From the NCBI GenBank assembly GCA_023259375.1, contig JAHFQC010000031.1:13977-48273 (forward strand): a DNA stretch of 34,297 bases, given 5' to 3'. Shown piece after piece: positions 8,081 to 16,157 of this stretch; position 1 is the stretch's first letter; each line of letters begins with the position of its first letter. The position numbers and the translations under genes are program-made. Origin of the DNA: Alphaproteobacteria bacterium (GTDB lineage Bacteria > Pseudomonadota > Alphaproteobacteria > Micropepsales > Micropepsaceae). The notes under the pieces are model-generated. The model made no database searches. It was given only the letters and a program-made list of their open reading frames with translations, and had not been told where the DNA came from.

Positions 8081-8297
8081 GATTGCCCCCAAATGGTCCC
8101 AACGCGAGACCTGTGACGTAAGGTTATAGGGTAATCTGATACATGACCATAGCGCCGCAACCCAGCATCAGGTTGGCAGGTTGGGGGCACCCTTGGGCTG
8201 GCTGGCGAGGGCGCGCGCCCAGCCGAAATCGATCACGCTGCCGAAGCAAACATCAGGCTCATATTGCCGTTACGGGGCGAGCCAAGCGGCCGTTGAC

Positions 8298-8387
8298 TGG
8301 CGGATGGGGAGGGATTCGAACCCCCGGGCCCCGTGAAGGGCCGTCGGTTTTCAAGACCGATGCAATAGACCACTCTGCCACCCATCC
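8298..8387 (-). tRNA. tRNA-Ser (anticodon TGA)
   Basis: Reading the minus strand, the acceptor arm GGATGGG (8381-8387) pairs with CCCATCC (8302-8308), followed by discriminator G and an encoded CCA (8298-8300). The anticodon loop CTTGAAA gives TGA, and the T-arm GGGGGTTCGAATCCC is canonical. A long variable arm (GGCCCTTCACGGGGCC region) marks a class II tRNA. The length is 90 bases. It reads UCA and related serine codons. Confidence 0.97.
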
Positions 8388-8397
8388 TTGCGCGAAC

Positions 8398-8426
8398 CAG
8401 ATAGCCGGGCCGGCGCGGCCGTGCAA
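8398..8426 (-). promoter_or_regulatory. Promoter of tRNA-Ser
   Basis: On the minus strand, TTGCAC (8421-8426), 17 bases, then TATCTG (8398-8403). The -10 box is 10 bases before the mature tRNA 5' end, so transcription would start close to the mature end. The 17-base spacer is very GC-rich. Confidence 0.6.
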
Positions 8427-8544
8427 GCTGGACACAATAGCCTGAATTTCCTGACAAAGTCGTAGGAATTGCGCTTTGGTTCTTTCGTATCCGGGCGCCA
8501 TCCATTACCAATCGGGTCCATCCTTTGGGGCTGATTCCGCGACG

Positions 8545-9495
8545 ATGCGTGGATTTTCCGGAAAGGCCTGTGCTGGTCTGATGCTTGCCGTCCTGGCGGC
8601 GGGGTGTGTAACGACACCGCCCGCGCCACAGCGGCCGACGGTGACGGTTCCGCCCAATGCGGGCGTCTACCGGGTGGGGCAGCCCTATCAAATCGGCGGC
8701 GTGTGGTACTACCCGCACGAACAGCCCGATTACGACGAAACCGGCATCGCCTCGTGGTACGGCCCGGGCTTCTACGGCAATCTCACCGCCGACGGCGAGT
8801 TGTTCACCTCCAAGGACCTGACGGGCGCGCACAAGACCCTGCCGATGCCGGTCAATGTCCGCATCACCAATCTCGAAAACGGGCAATCCCTGGTCGTGCG
8901 GGTCAACGACCGCGGGCCGTTCGCTGCCGGCCGCATCATCGATGTCTCCGAACGGGCGGCGAAACTGCTCGGTTTCTACGAAAAGGGAACCGCGCGCGTG
9001 CGGGTGCAGTATGTCGCCCGCGCCGATCTGCCGACCGGACAGCCGCAGCCCTTTGGCGCCGGCACGCCGGAAGAGGTCCAGAACGCGGTCCCGAAGGTCG
9101 ATAACGGGAAAGTCGAAACCGGCGCGCTGCCCGAGATTCCCGGCACGCGTGAAGCGGCCAAGAAGCCGGTGCGGCAGCTGCCCAAGCCGACCCAAACGAC
9201 CATGATCGGCTCGCCGGATGCCGGCGCGCTGCCGAGCGGGAACGTGACCAAAGTGCCGGTTTCGGCAGTGACCCGGCTCTATGTCCAGGTCGGAGCCTTC
9301 TCGAACTACACCAACGCCTATCGCCTGGCGACGCGCCTTGGTACCGAGATGAACATCTCCGCCATTCAACGCAACGGCCAAACGCTTTATAGAGTACGTT
9401 CGGGTCCATACCAGACGACCGACGACGCCGACGCCGAGCTGTCGAGCCTGTTGGGCCGCGGGGCGGCCGACGCGCATATCGTCGTCGATCAATAG
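8545..9495 (+). CDS. rlpA: RlpA-family lipoprotein with SPOR domain
   Basis: This 316-residue protein has a lipoprotein signal with lipobox L-A-A-G-Cys21. It has a double-psi beta-barrel domain (about residues 63-155; ASWYGPGFYGNLTADGE and VRVNDRGPF are hallmark stretches), a Pro-rich linker and a C-terminal SPOR domain (about 238-316, YVQVGAFSNYTNAYRL). RlpA proteins act at the septum on peptidoglycan, some as lytic transglycosylases on denuded glycan strands, and SPOR domains bind those strands. The frame is open from 8476, but ATG 8545 gives the signal peptide directly. It sits 25 bases before a DD-carboxypeptidase gene, which supports joint work on the wall. Enzymatic activity, as opposed to a binding role, is not provable here. 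Confidence 0.88.
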   Translation: MRGFSGKACAGLMLAVLAAGCVTTPPAPQRPTVTVPPNAGVYRVGQPYQIGGVWYYPHEQPDYDETGIASWYGPGFYGNLTADGELFTSKDLTGAHKTLPMPVNVRITNLENGQSLVVRVNDRGPFAAGRIIDVSERAAKLLGFYEKGTARVRVQYVARADLPTGQPQPFGAGTPEEVQNAVPKVDNGKVETGALPEIPGTREAAKKPVRQLPKPTQTTMIGSPDAGALPSGNVTKVPVSAVTRLYVQVGAFSNYTNAYRLATRLGTEMNISAIQRNGQTLYRVRSGPYQTTDDADAELSSLLGRGAADAHIVVDQ

Positions 9496-9520
9496 ACTGT
9501 TTTTTCCTGGAGACTTCTTC

Positions 9521-10693
9521 ATGCCGCGCTTGCGCATCTTCATCGCCATTCTTGCCGTTCTCGGCTTCGTCGCTGCACCAGCCAGTGCGGTGATGAGCAC
9601 CAGCGCGGAGCATGCGATCCTGATGGATGGCGCCACCGGGCAGGTGTTGTGGGCCAAGGACGGTTTCGTGCCGATGCCGCCGGCCTCGATGTCGAAGCTG
9701 ATGACGGTCGAGATCCTGTTCTCGCGCATCAAGGACGGCCGCGTAAAACTGACGGACCGCTTCCCGGTATCGGAACGCGCCTGGCGCGAGCGCTCCGGCT
9801 CGACCATGTTCGTCAAAGTCGGCGACACCGTCGCCGTGGAAGACCTGATCCGCGGTATCATCACCCAATCGGGCAACGACGCGTGCATCGTGGTGGCCGA
9901 GGCTCTCGGCGGCACGGTCGAAGGCTTCGTCGACATCATGAACAAGCGGGCGAAGGAACTCGGCCTCGGCGCTTCGCACTTCGTCAATCCGGACGGGCTC
10001 GACGTTCCTCCCGGCCAGCGCATGTCGGCTTACGATCTCGCCAAGCTGGCGCGGCAGCTGATCTACGCCTATCCCAACCTCTATCATTTCTTCAGCGACC
10101 GTCAGTTCACCTTCAACGGCATCACCCAGCATAACCGCAATCTGGTGCTCGACCGCTTCCCCGGCACGGACGGTCTCAAGACCGGCCATCTGGAAGAATC
10201 CGGCTACGGCATCACGGTGTCGGCGATGCAGGGCGGCCAGCGTTTGATCCTGGTGATCAACGGACTGCGCTATCCCGATCTCACCGGCAAAGCCTCCGAT
10301 TGGTTCGCCGAACGCCGCCGCGCCGACGAAGCTGCGCGCGTGCTCGGCATGGGCTTCCGTGAATTCCGCTCCTATCAGCTGTTCAAGGCCAACGAGATCG
10401 CCGGCACCGTTCCGGTGTGGGGCGGCTCGGAGAAGACCGTGCCGGTGACGGTCGGCAAGCCGCTCGCCGTGACGCTGCAAGTCGACAGCCGCGCCAAGAT
10501 GGTGGTCGCGATCAAAGCCATGGCACCGGTCAATGCGCCGATCACGAAAGGCCAGCAGGTCGGCGTCCTGACGGTGACGGCGCCGGACTTCCCGACCTTG
10601 AATGTGCCGGTCTATGCCGCCCAGAACGTCGGCCGCCACAACATCTTCGCGCGCATGTTTGACGGCATCAAAGCCCTGTTCGGAGGCAAGTAG
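9521..10693 (+). CDS. D-alanyl-D-alanine carboxypeptidase (PBP5/6 family, S11)
   Basis: This 390-residue penicillin-binding protein trims the terminal D-Ala from peptidoglycan stem peptides in the periplasm. A signal peptide ends near APASA. The three active-site motifs are in order: SMSK at 56-59, SGN at 117-119 and KTG at 220-222. A C-terminal PBP5-type beta domain follows (about 285-375). The C-terminus IFARMFDGIKALFGGK is an amphipathic helix that would anchor the enzyme to the inner membrane. The start is supported by GGAG about 8 bases upstream. It lies between rlpA and tmk, and its stop abuts the tmk start. Confidence 0.93.
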   Translation: MPRLRIFIAILAVLGFVAAPASAVMSTSAEHAILMDGATGQVLWAKDGFVPMPPASMSKLMTVEILFSRIKDGRVKLTDRFPVSERAWRERSGSTMFVKVGDTVAVEDLIRGIITQSGNDACIVVAEALGGTVEGFVDIMNKRAKELGLGASHFVNPDGLDVPPGQRMSAYDLAKLARQLIYAYPNLYHFFSDRQFTFNGITQHNRNLVLDRFPGTDGLKTGHLEESGYGITVSAMQGGQRLILVINGLRYPDLTGKASDWFAERRRADEAARVLGMGFREFRSYQLFKANEIAGTVPVWGGSEKTVPVTVGKPLAVTLQVDSRAKMVVAIKAMAPVNAPITKGQQVGVLTVTAPDFPTLNVPVYAAQNVGRHNIFARMFDGIKALFGGK

Positions 10694-11332
10694 GTGCCCA
10701 AACAGGGACACTTCATCAGCTTCGAAGGCGGCGACGGTTCCGGCAAGTCGACCCAAGTCAACCGGCTTGCGGCGGCGCTGAAGGCCAAGAAGATCGACGC
10801 CGTTCTCACACGCGAGCCGGGCGGTTCGCCGGGGGCCGAGGAAATCCGCGCGCTCGTATTGCGCGGCGATCCGGCCCGCTGGAACCCGCTGACCGAAGCG
10901 CTGCTGTTTTATGCGGCGCGTGCCGACCACACTGAACGGCTGATCAAGCCGGCGCTGTTTGACGGCAAGTGGGTGATCTCCGACCGCTATTCGGATTCCT
11001 CCTATGCCTATCAGGGCGGCGGCCGCGGTCTGGCGCGCGAAACGGTACGGCGTATCGAGGCGATCGCCATTGACGACTTCAAGCCGGATTTGACGATCAT
11101 CCTCGATATGGATGTCGAGATCGGTCTCAAGCGGTCGGTGGCGCGGCAAGGCAATGCCGAGACCCGTTTCGAAGAAATGGACGTCGCGTTTCACCAGCGC
11201 ATGCGCAAGACTTTCCTCGATATCGCGCGCCGCAATCCGCAGCGTTGCGTCGTCATCCCGGCCGACCGTGAGGTCGACGAGGTTGCCGATGCCGTGTGGC
11301 AGACGGTGAAAAAGCGGTTCCGGCTGAGGTAG
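10694..11332 (+). CDS. tmk: Thymidylate kinase
   Basis: This 212-residue kinase phosphorylates dTMP to dTDP with ATP. The P-loop reads FEGGDGSGKST (residues 10-20), the substrate-binding DRY motif is SDRYSDSSYAYQGGGRGL, and the LID region contains the RQGNAETRFEE stretch. It starts with GTG immediately after the TAG of the carboxypeptidase gene, with no spacing; no better start lies downstream before the P-loop. tmk directly before holB is a common bacterial arrangement. Length and motifs are complete. Confidence 0.95.
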   Translation: MPKQGHFISFEGGDGSGKSTQVNRLAAALKAKKIDAVLTREPGGSPGAEEIRALVLRGDPARWNPLTEALLFYAARADHTERLIKPALFDGKWVISDRYSDSSYAYQGGGRGLARETVRRIEAIAIDDFKPDLTIILDMDVEIGLKRSVARQGNAETRFEEMDVAFHQRMRKTFLDIARRNPQRCVVIPADREVDEVADAVWQTVKKRFRLR

Positions 11333-11335
11333 ACC

Positions 11336-12394
11336 ATGGCGCCGCGCAAACCTCGCGTCACCGAAACCGTCGAACTCGATCGCGCGGCCGGGGCGCCGCA
11401 TCCGCGCGAGACGACACGGCTGGTCGGACAGGACGCGGCGCTTGCCATCGTATCGCGCGCCATCCGCGGACAACGGCCGCCGCAAGCCTGGCTGATCTGC
11501 GGCCCGCCCGGTGTCGGCAAGGCGACTTTGGCCTATCGCGTGGCGCGCTATCTGCTCGCTTACGGCGCCAAGGCGGACGGCCCCGAGGATCTGGCGGTGC
11601 CGGCGAACGATCCGGCGGCCGTACAGATGACGGCGAATTCGCATCCGGGCCTCCTGGTTCTCAAACGCGGCTACAATGACGACGGCAAACTGATGACGGT
11701 GCTGGGCGTCGATGTCGTGCGCCGTCTCAACAGCTTCTTCGGCATGACGTCCGGAGCAGGCGGCTGGCGTGCGGTGATCGTCGATACCGCCGACGACATG
11801 AACGATCAGGCCGCCAACGCACTTTTGAAGCTCCTCGAAGAGCCGCCGGCGAAAGCGATGTTGTTCGTTTTGAGCAACACGCCAGGCAGACTTCTGCCGA
11901 CCATCCGCTCGCGCTGCCAGCGATTAACCTTGCGGCCGCTATCGGATGCCGACATGGCGGCGGAACTCGAACGGCTTCAGCCGGATACCTCCTCGGACGA
12001 ACGCAATGCCTTGGTGAAACTGGCGGGCGGATCACTCGGCGCCGCGATCCGGCTCAGCGGCGGGGAGGGCATCACCCTCGCCCAGGAAGCTGCCAAACTG
12101 ATCGACCGAGCTTCGGCGCCCGACGTCACCGCCATCATGCAGCTCGCCGACAAACTGGCGCGCATCACCGACGGGCTCGACCTGCTCGGCGATTTCCTGG
12201 TCGAAAATCTGACCAGCCGCATCCGCGGCCGTGCCCTGGCCGGACAGCCCGCGCTCAACAAATGGGTCGATGCGCTGGAGCGCTTGCGCCGCTCGTTTGC
12301 CCGCACCGGAGCGCTGCATCTCGAGCCCCGCCAGACGCTGCTCAGCGCGGCGCGGGACTTGAACGCCACCGCAAGGCGTGCTGGAACGGTTTGA
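11336..12394 (+). CDS. holB: DNA polymerase III subunit delta'
   Basis: This 352-residue clamp-loader subunit has a AAA+ fold with P-loop GPPGVGKA at 56-63. The NALLKLLEEPP helix of clamp loaders and the SRC motif (IRSRCQRL) are present. The cysteines usual for a zinc module are not evident after the P-loop, which is common in alphaproteobacterial HolB. It helps load the beta clamp on DNA. ATG 11336 is three bases after the tmk stop. The 3' end overlaps tatD by TGATG. Confidence 0.93.
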   Translation: MAPRKPRVTETVELDRAAGAPHPRETTRLVGQDAALAIVSRAIRGQRPPQAWLICGPPGVGKATLAYRVARYLLAYGAKADGPEDLAVPANDPAAVQMTANSHPGLLVLKRGYNDDGKLMTVLGVDVVRRLNSFFGMTSGAGGWRAVIVDTADDMNDQAANALLKLLEEPPAKAMLFVLSNTPGRLLPTIRSRCQRLTLRPLSDADMAAELERLQPDTSSDERNALVKLAGGSLGAAIRLSGGEGITLAQEAAKLIDRASAPDVTAIMQLADKLARITDGLDLLGDFLVENLTSRIRGRALAGQPALNKWVDALERLRRSFARTGALHLEPRQTLLSAARDLNATARRAGTV

Positions 12395-13173
12395 TGCTCG
12401 TCGACAGTCATTGCCATCTCGATTACGACAGTTACGTGGCCGAGGGCGACGCCCCGATCGAACGCGCCCGCGCGGCCGGCGTCGGCGCTTGCGTTACCAT
12501 CGCGACCAAGCTTTCGACCTTTCCGAAAACCCTTGCGGTTGCGGAACGCTTCCAAAACGTCTGGTGCACGGTCGGTTCCCATCCCGATGCCGCCGACGAA
12601 GAGTCGTTCACCGATGCGTCGGAACTGGTTGCCAATGCCCAGCACCCCAAGGTGATCGGCATCGGCGAAACCGGACTCGACTATCACTACGAAACGCCGT
12701 CGCAGGCGGCGCAGGCGATGAACTTCCTCGTCCATATCGATGCGGCACAGGAAACCCGGCTGCCGCTCGTCATTCACACCCGCGAGGCCGAAGACGACAC
12801 CATCGCCATGCTGGACGAGAAGATGAAGCGGGCGCCGTTCACCGGCGTGCTGCATTGTTTTACCGGCACGGCCAAACTGGCGGAAGCGGGTCTGCGCCTC
12901 GGACTGTATTTCTCGGCGTCGGGCATCATCACCTTCAAGAACGCAGGACCGTTGCGCGACGTCTTCCGCGAGGTGCCGATGGACCGTCTGCTGGTCGAAA
13001 CGGACTCGCCGTACCTGGCGCCGATCCCGTACCGCGGCAAACGCAATGAGCCGAGTTTCGTCACCCATACGGCGGCGATGCTGGCCGAGCTCAAGGGCGT
13101 CTCGCCCGACGAGATCGCGCGGCAGACGACCGACAACTTCTTCCGCCTGTTTCTGAAAGCCGTGCTGACATGA
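12394..13173 (+). CDS. tatD: TatD-family metal-dependent DNase
   Basis: This 259-residue TIM-barrel metallo-hydrolase has the metal-binding HxH (DSHCHLD, His6 and His8), GIGETGLDY, the VIHTREA strand, LHCFTG and the late ETDSPYLAP motif, all expected for TatD/YcfH. It is a Mg-dependent 3'-5' exonuclease family implicated in DNA repair or turnover. An open frame extends upstream inside holB to 12262, but ATG 12394 overlaps the holB stop and starts the family's MLVDSHCH. Gene order tmk-holB-(metG)-tatD is widespread; metG is absent here. Confidence 0.92.
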   Translation: MLVDSHCHLDYDSYVAEGDAPIERARAAGVGACVTIATKLSTFPKTLAVAERFQNVWCTVGSHPDAADEESFTDASELVANAQHPKVIGIGETGLDYHYETPSQAAQAMNFLVHIDAAQETRLPLVIHTREAEDDTIAMLDEKMKRAPFTGVLHCFTGTAKLAEAGLRLGLYFSASGIITFKNAGPLRDVFREVPMDRLLVETDSPYLAPIPYRGKRNEPSFVTHTAAMLAELKGVSPDEIARQTTDNFFRLFLKAVLT

Positions 13174-13994
13174 GCGAGACCTCTCTGCGCATTCTGGGTT
13201 GCGGGTCGTCGGCCGGGGTGCCGCGGCTGGGCGGACCGGATATGGCCGGCGACTGGGGCAAGTGCGATCCTTCCAATCCGAAAAACTACCGGACCCGCTG
13301 CTCAGTGCTGGTCGAGCGGCGGACCAAAGCCGGCGTCACCCGCGTGCTGGTCGATACCTCGCCCGACCTCAGGGCCCAACTTCTGGCCGCCAAGGTGGCC
13401 GAGCTGGACGCGGTGCTGATCACGCACGACCATGCCGACCAGATCCACGGCTTCGACGATCTGCGCCAGATTACCTATTTCATGAAACGTCGGATCGACG
13501 TCTGGGCCGATGCCAAGACCGCCAAGACGCTAATGAGCCGGTTCGGCTATTGCTTCGTGCAGCCGGCCGGCAGCGGTTATCCGGCGATCTGCAATCTCCA
13601 TATCTTGCCTGAGCCGTTCGCGCCGTTTGCCATTGCCGGGGCAGGGGGCCCTCTTCCGGTTTACCCGTTTATGCAGCAGCACGGCTCGGTTCACTCCGTC
13701 GGCTTCCGCTTCGGTCCGGTCGCCTATTCGCCCGACGTCAACAAGCTGGACGAAAACGCCTTCGCGGTGCTCGACGGCACCGAGGTCTGGGTCGTCGACG
13801 CGTTGCACTGGACCAAGCCGCACCCGAGCCATGCTCATGTCGAGCTGGCGCTGGAATGGATCGCCCGGGTCAAGCCGAGGCACGCGGTCCTGACCAATCT
13901 CGGCCAGCGGCTGGACTACGCCGAACTGAAAGCCAGTCTTCCCGCGGGAGTGGAACCCGCTTACGATGGCCTTACAGTGCGGGCGGAGGACTGA
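13170..13994 (+). CDS. PhnP-like metallo-beta-lactamase-fold hydrolase
   Basis: This 274-residue protein begins with the strand LRILGCGSSAGVPRLG, typical of the PhnP/RNase Z-like branch. It has the metal motif THDHAD (His86, His88, Asp90), followed by DQIHGFDDLR, and a late ALHW and VLTNLG region giving the remaining ligands. PhnP itself is a cyclic phosphodiesterase in phosphonate breakdown, but most homologues after tatD in alphaproteobacteria have no assigned substrate. It is coupled to tatD by ATGA. No phn genes are nearby, so a phosphonate role is not supported. Confidence 0.85.
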   Translation: MSETSLRILGCGSSAGVPRLGGPDMAGDWGKCDPSNPKNYRTRCSVLVERRTKAGVTRVLVDTSPDLRAQLLAAKVAELDAVLITHDHADQIHGFDDLRQITYFMKRRIDVWADAKTAKTLMSRFGYCFVQPAGSGYPAICNLHILPEPFAPFAIAGAGGPLPVYPFMQQHGSVHSVGFRFGPVAYSPDVNKLDENAFAVLDGTEVWVVDALHWTKPHPSHAHVELALEWIARVKPRHAVLTNLGQRLDYAELKASLPAGVEPAYDGLTVRAED

Positions 13995-14006
13995 ACCCTG
14001 CTGGAA

Positions 14007-14636
14007 ATGACGCAAGCGCGGGCCAAGGCGGCGCGGCTCTGGATTTTCGCGATGCTGGCGACGGCCGCGGCCGTGGCTTTTTCCTTCAAGCACCTCGACC
14101 TGCCGGTCCTCGCGATAGTGGCGCCGCATTCGCATCGCATCGAACTTCTTGGCGAGCATCTCGGAAGCGCCATCCTTCTGGGCTGCGAGGCGCTGCTGTT
14201 CCTGTCTCTGGCCGTGGTCCGGTTCGTGCGCGGCTCGATTTCGCCGTTGGGCAAAGCCGTGGCGGCGGCGTGCATCGCCTCCATCTGCGCCTACGCGATC
14301 AATTCCACGATCCTGAAGCCGATGTTCGGCGTACTGCCGCCCGGTTATGTCCTGACCGGCTGGCCCCATATGGCGCATTTCTTCCAAGGTTCGCCGGATT
14401 CGAGTTTCCCCTCCGGCCATATGGCCCTGGCGGGAGCGTTCGCCGGGGTCCTGATGCGCCATTACCCGAAATGGGTCCCGTGGTTGGCGGTCTTGCTGGC
14501 CGGGGCAGGGCTTCTGCTGATCGGCGGCATCTGGCATTTCCTCAGCGATGTGCTCGCCGGCGCCTTTTTCGGGGTCTCGACGGGCCTCTTGGCAGCCGAA
14601 ATCTGGCTGGCGCACGAAAGCCGCCTGTCGTCCTGA
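14007..14636 (+). CDS. PAP2-superfamily membrane phosphatase-like protein, divergent motifs
   Basis: This 209-residue protein has about six membrane helices. The central motif SSFPSGH (motif 2) and the WHFLSD form of motif 3 (H-x3-D) are intact. Motif 1 reads K-P-M-F-G-V-L-P-P where the usual K-x6-RP has Arg. The Arg expected six residues before the motif 3 His is replaced by Leu. The fold is therefore clear but the phosphate-binding arginines look lost. Typical members dephosphorylate membrane lipids such as undecaprenyl diphosphate or lipid A. It starts 12 bases after the PhnP-like gene and ends the plus-strand run before a terminator. Confidence 0.75.
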   Translation: MTQARAKAARLWIFAMLATAAAVAFSFKHLDLPVLAIVAPHSHRIELLGEHLGSAILLGCEALLFLSLAVVRFVRGSISPLGKAVAAACIASICAYAINSTILKPMFGVLPPGYVLTGWPHMAHFFQGSPDSSFPSGHMALAGAFAGVLMRHYPKWVPWLAVLLAGAGLLLIGGIWHFLSDVLAGAFFGVSTGLLAAEIWLAHESRLSS

Positions 14637-14807
14637 TCTATTTGTTGGGATGTACTGGAAATGGGGAAACCTCCCGCATTCTTCAAGGGAGTTTTTCCGA
14701 TGTGTACAGTTTGTCGCGGGTGGGGCAAATTATTGGGGCAGGGCAATAGGATAGGGGATCACCCTGCCCGGTTTCACGGCGGTTTTGGCTGAGATTTGGT
14801 CGCAAAA

Positions 14808-14832
14808 GCCGCCATCGGCGGCAATTTTTTTT
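14808..14832 (+). terminator. Rho-independent terminator
   Basis: GCCGCC (14808-14813), an ATC loop, GGCGGC (14817-14822), then AA and eight T residues (14825-14832). It lies about 170 bases after the PAP2 stop, in a 318-base stretch (14637-14954) that otherwise holds only a REP-like repeat and no credible gene. Confidence 0.8.
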
Positions 14833-14883
14833 GCGGTGGCGAGCTCTGGGCCAGCCAACGGATCACGTTACAGGACCGCCTGG

Positions 14884-14940
14884 ATGGCCGGGTCCCGGCT
14901 TCGCCTTCGGCTACGCCGAGGCAAGCGAACGCCCGGCCAT
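14884..14940. repeat. REP-like palindromic repeat, copy 1
   Basis: Arms ATGGCCGGG (14884-14892) and CCCGGCCAT (14932-14940) flank a core with GGCTACGCCGAGGC. A second copy lies at 18295-18351 and matches at 50 of 57 positions by eye. Both copies are intergenic, as expected of a REP-type element. Confidence 0.75.
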
Positions 14941-14954
14941 GACGAATGGATGGG

Positions 14955-15158
14955 TTACCGGCCCTGATGCCGGAAATTGCGGCCGCCGCCTTGCTTCTGT
15001 CCGGCGAAATGGCCTTTGCCGCCTTTGCCGGGGAACTGCTCGGCGATATTCGGCGGAACGCCACCGATGGGCGCCTTGAGCGGGCGCTTGGTCTCGTCGT
15101 GGAGATGCTGCGGTACAGGACCGTCTTGGGTTTCGTCGGCTGGAGGTTTGGAAGGCAT
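14955..15158 (-). CDS. Unrecognised 67-residue basic, Gly/Pro/Lys-rich protein
   Basis: I do not recognise this gene. ATG 15158 is preceded by AGGAG with six bases of spacing. A perfect TATAAT -10 box (15189-15194, minus strand) lies 30 bases upstream, giving a short leader. The protein starts MPSKPPADETQDGPVPQHL, continues with a Pro/Lys-rich middle and ends in a Gly/Lys/Gln-rich tail (PGKGGKGHFAGQ, then NFRHQGR). It has no signal peptide or membrane segment, looks intrinsically disordered, and is rich in His and Lys. It may bind nucleic acid, but that is a guess. It is convergent with the PAP2 gene across a terminator and a REP copy. An in-frame extension to 15200 lacks an RBS. Confidence 0.65.
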   Translation of the reverse strand: MPSKPPADETQDGPVPQHLHDETKRPLKAPIGGVPPNIAEQFPGKGGKGHFAGQKQGGGRNFRHQGR

Positions 15159-15188
15159 GCAAGGCTCCTGGGTTCGGAAGTGAAACGA

Positions 15189-15194
15189 ATTATA
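15189..15194 (-). promoter_or_regulatory. -10 box (TATAAT) for the 67-residue gene
   Basis: A perfect TATAAT on the minus strand is placed 30 bases before ATG 15158. No good -35 is visible at 16-18 bases, so an activator or extended contacts may be needed. Confidence 0.5.
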
Positions 15195-15319
15195 CTGCAA
15201 ATCTGATCGCCATCGTCCGCGAACTTTTCAGCGCCAGCCCTCGATAGCCGCATAACGCACCGGCACTGCGCGAATATCAACTTGATTGCCTTGGCAATTT
15301 GGCAACGCACTCGCCTGAG

Positions 15320-15348
15320 TTGCAAGTTGACGTAAATGCGTGCAATGT
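15320..15348 (+). promoter_or_regulatory. Candidate promoter for the outer-membrane barrel gene
   Basis: TTGCAA (15320-15325), 17 bases, then CAATGT (15343-15348), 37 bases before ATG 15386. The -35 is fair and the -10 poor. Confidence 0.3.
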
Positions 15349-15385
15349 TTTCGACGCCCACTTACGGCGACGTGAGGTGAACGAC

Positions 15386-15955
15386 ATGGGGGCACCGATG
15401 GTTCGAACCGCCGCGATAATGGCTGGCGTCATTCTGTTTGTGCCAGCGGCTCATGCTGAGAATTGGTACGTTGGCGTGAACTACGTCTTCGCTCACGCGA
15501 AAAATTCGCGTGTCGACACGACATCGCTGGCCAAATCCTTCCCGCAGGGCGGCGAGATTCATATCGGGTGGACGTACGCGTGGTACCTGGGCTTCGAAGG
15601 CCGAATCCAGAAAGGCTTCGGTGAGACGGGGGCGATCCATTCGAGCGTCACGGCGCCTTCGTTTGGTCTGTTGGTGACCGGCCCCCAAGGCCTCAATTGG
15701 CTCTATGCCACGACCGGCGCGACCTATATCTCGATCCACTCGAACGAGAGGATCGTCATTCCCAAAACGGAGACCGATCCCGAGAAGGTAACACTCAACC
15801 AGTTTCCGCCAATTTCCGAGACAACATGGTTCGTCGGAGGCGGGGTACGATACTGCGGCAAAAGCAATTTCTGTCCGCGCGTGGAGCTTGGCTACCGCAG
15901 CTCGAGCATCGGTGGTCTCTACGCCACCGTCGGAATTGATATTAAAACGCCGTAG
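15386..15955 (+). CDS. Small outer-membrane beta-barrel protein
   Basis: This 189-residue exported protein has a signal peptide ending at PAAHA. Alternating hydrophobic/polar strands with many aromatic and Gly residues follow (NWYVGVNYVF, IHIGWTYAWYLGFEGRI, TTWFVGGGVRY, ARVELGYRSS-like, GGLYATVGIDI). The pattern is that of an eight-stranded OmpA/OprF-type barrel, and length and strand spacing fit. ATG 15386 has GAGGTG six bases upstream; the frame extends to 15299 without a better start. The C-terminus ends in KTP rather than an aromatic, which is unusual for a barrel substrate of the Bam complex. Function unknown. Confidence 0.65.
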   Translation: MGAPMVRTAAIMAGVILFVPAAHAENWYVGVNYVFAHAKNSRVDTTSLAKSFPQGGEIHIGWTYAWYLGFEGRIQKGFGETGAIHSSVTAPSFGLLVTGPQGLNWLYATTGATYISIHSNERIVIPKTETDPEKVTLNQFPPISETTWFVGGGVRYCGKSNFCPRVELGYRSSSIGGLYATVGIDIKTP

Positions 15956-16091
15956 GTGGTGGCAGAGCTCGGTTCGAGCGGCATTCGGGCTTTGCTCAGC
16001 TTGTCGGCCATCTAATATTTCCCATAATATATCTTATACGAAATTCGGAATGGGGCCGGGAGCGGGATATGGCGACTTCCCACTAGAAATC

Positions 16092-16126
16092 ACCTTGACC
16101 TGCCCCCAAGGTCCAGCCTCACAGGT
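16092..16126 (+). promoter_or_regulatory. MerR-type operator/promoter
   Basis: A perfect inverted repeat ACCTTG (16092-16097), nine bases, CAAGGT (16107-16112) encloses a nested GACCT/AGGTC pair (16097-16101 and 16109-16113). It overlaps a TTGACC -35 (16095-16100). The -10 is weak (ACAGGT at 16121-16126, long 20-base spacer). MerR-family regulators act at promoters with overlong spacers and such dyads, so autoregulation of the gene at 16158 is likely. Confidence 0.55.
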
Positions 16127-16157
16127 TCCGTGGTCACGAACGACGAACCGAACTGCC

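Noticed and set aside
8195-8223. GGCTGG/CCAGCC hairpin below the tRNA as a tRNA terminator
   Set aside because: No U tract and only short arms in GC-rich sequence.
8168-8271. Short minus-strand frame downstream of the tRNA ending at TGA 8168-8170, with VIDFGWARALASQPKG
   Set aside because: About 33 codons, no start with RBS, no recognised homology; it could be a remnant but cannot be supported. No integrase or duplicated tRNA end was found, so an attachment site is also unsupported.
8143-8445. Plus-strand frame encoding the stretch GWGGIRTPGPREGPSVFK
   Set aside because: This is the familiar false translation of the complement of a tRNA-Ser gene; the tRNA at 8298-8387 explains it.
8936-11644. 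902-codon minus-strand open frame across rlpA, the carboxypeptidase gene, tmk and holB
   Set aside because: It is antisense to four well-supported genes, rich in Arg and His, without a domain, and follows from GC-rich codon use.
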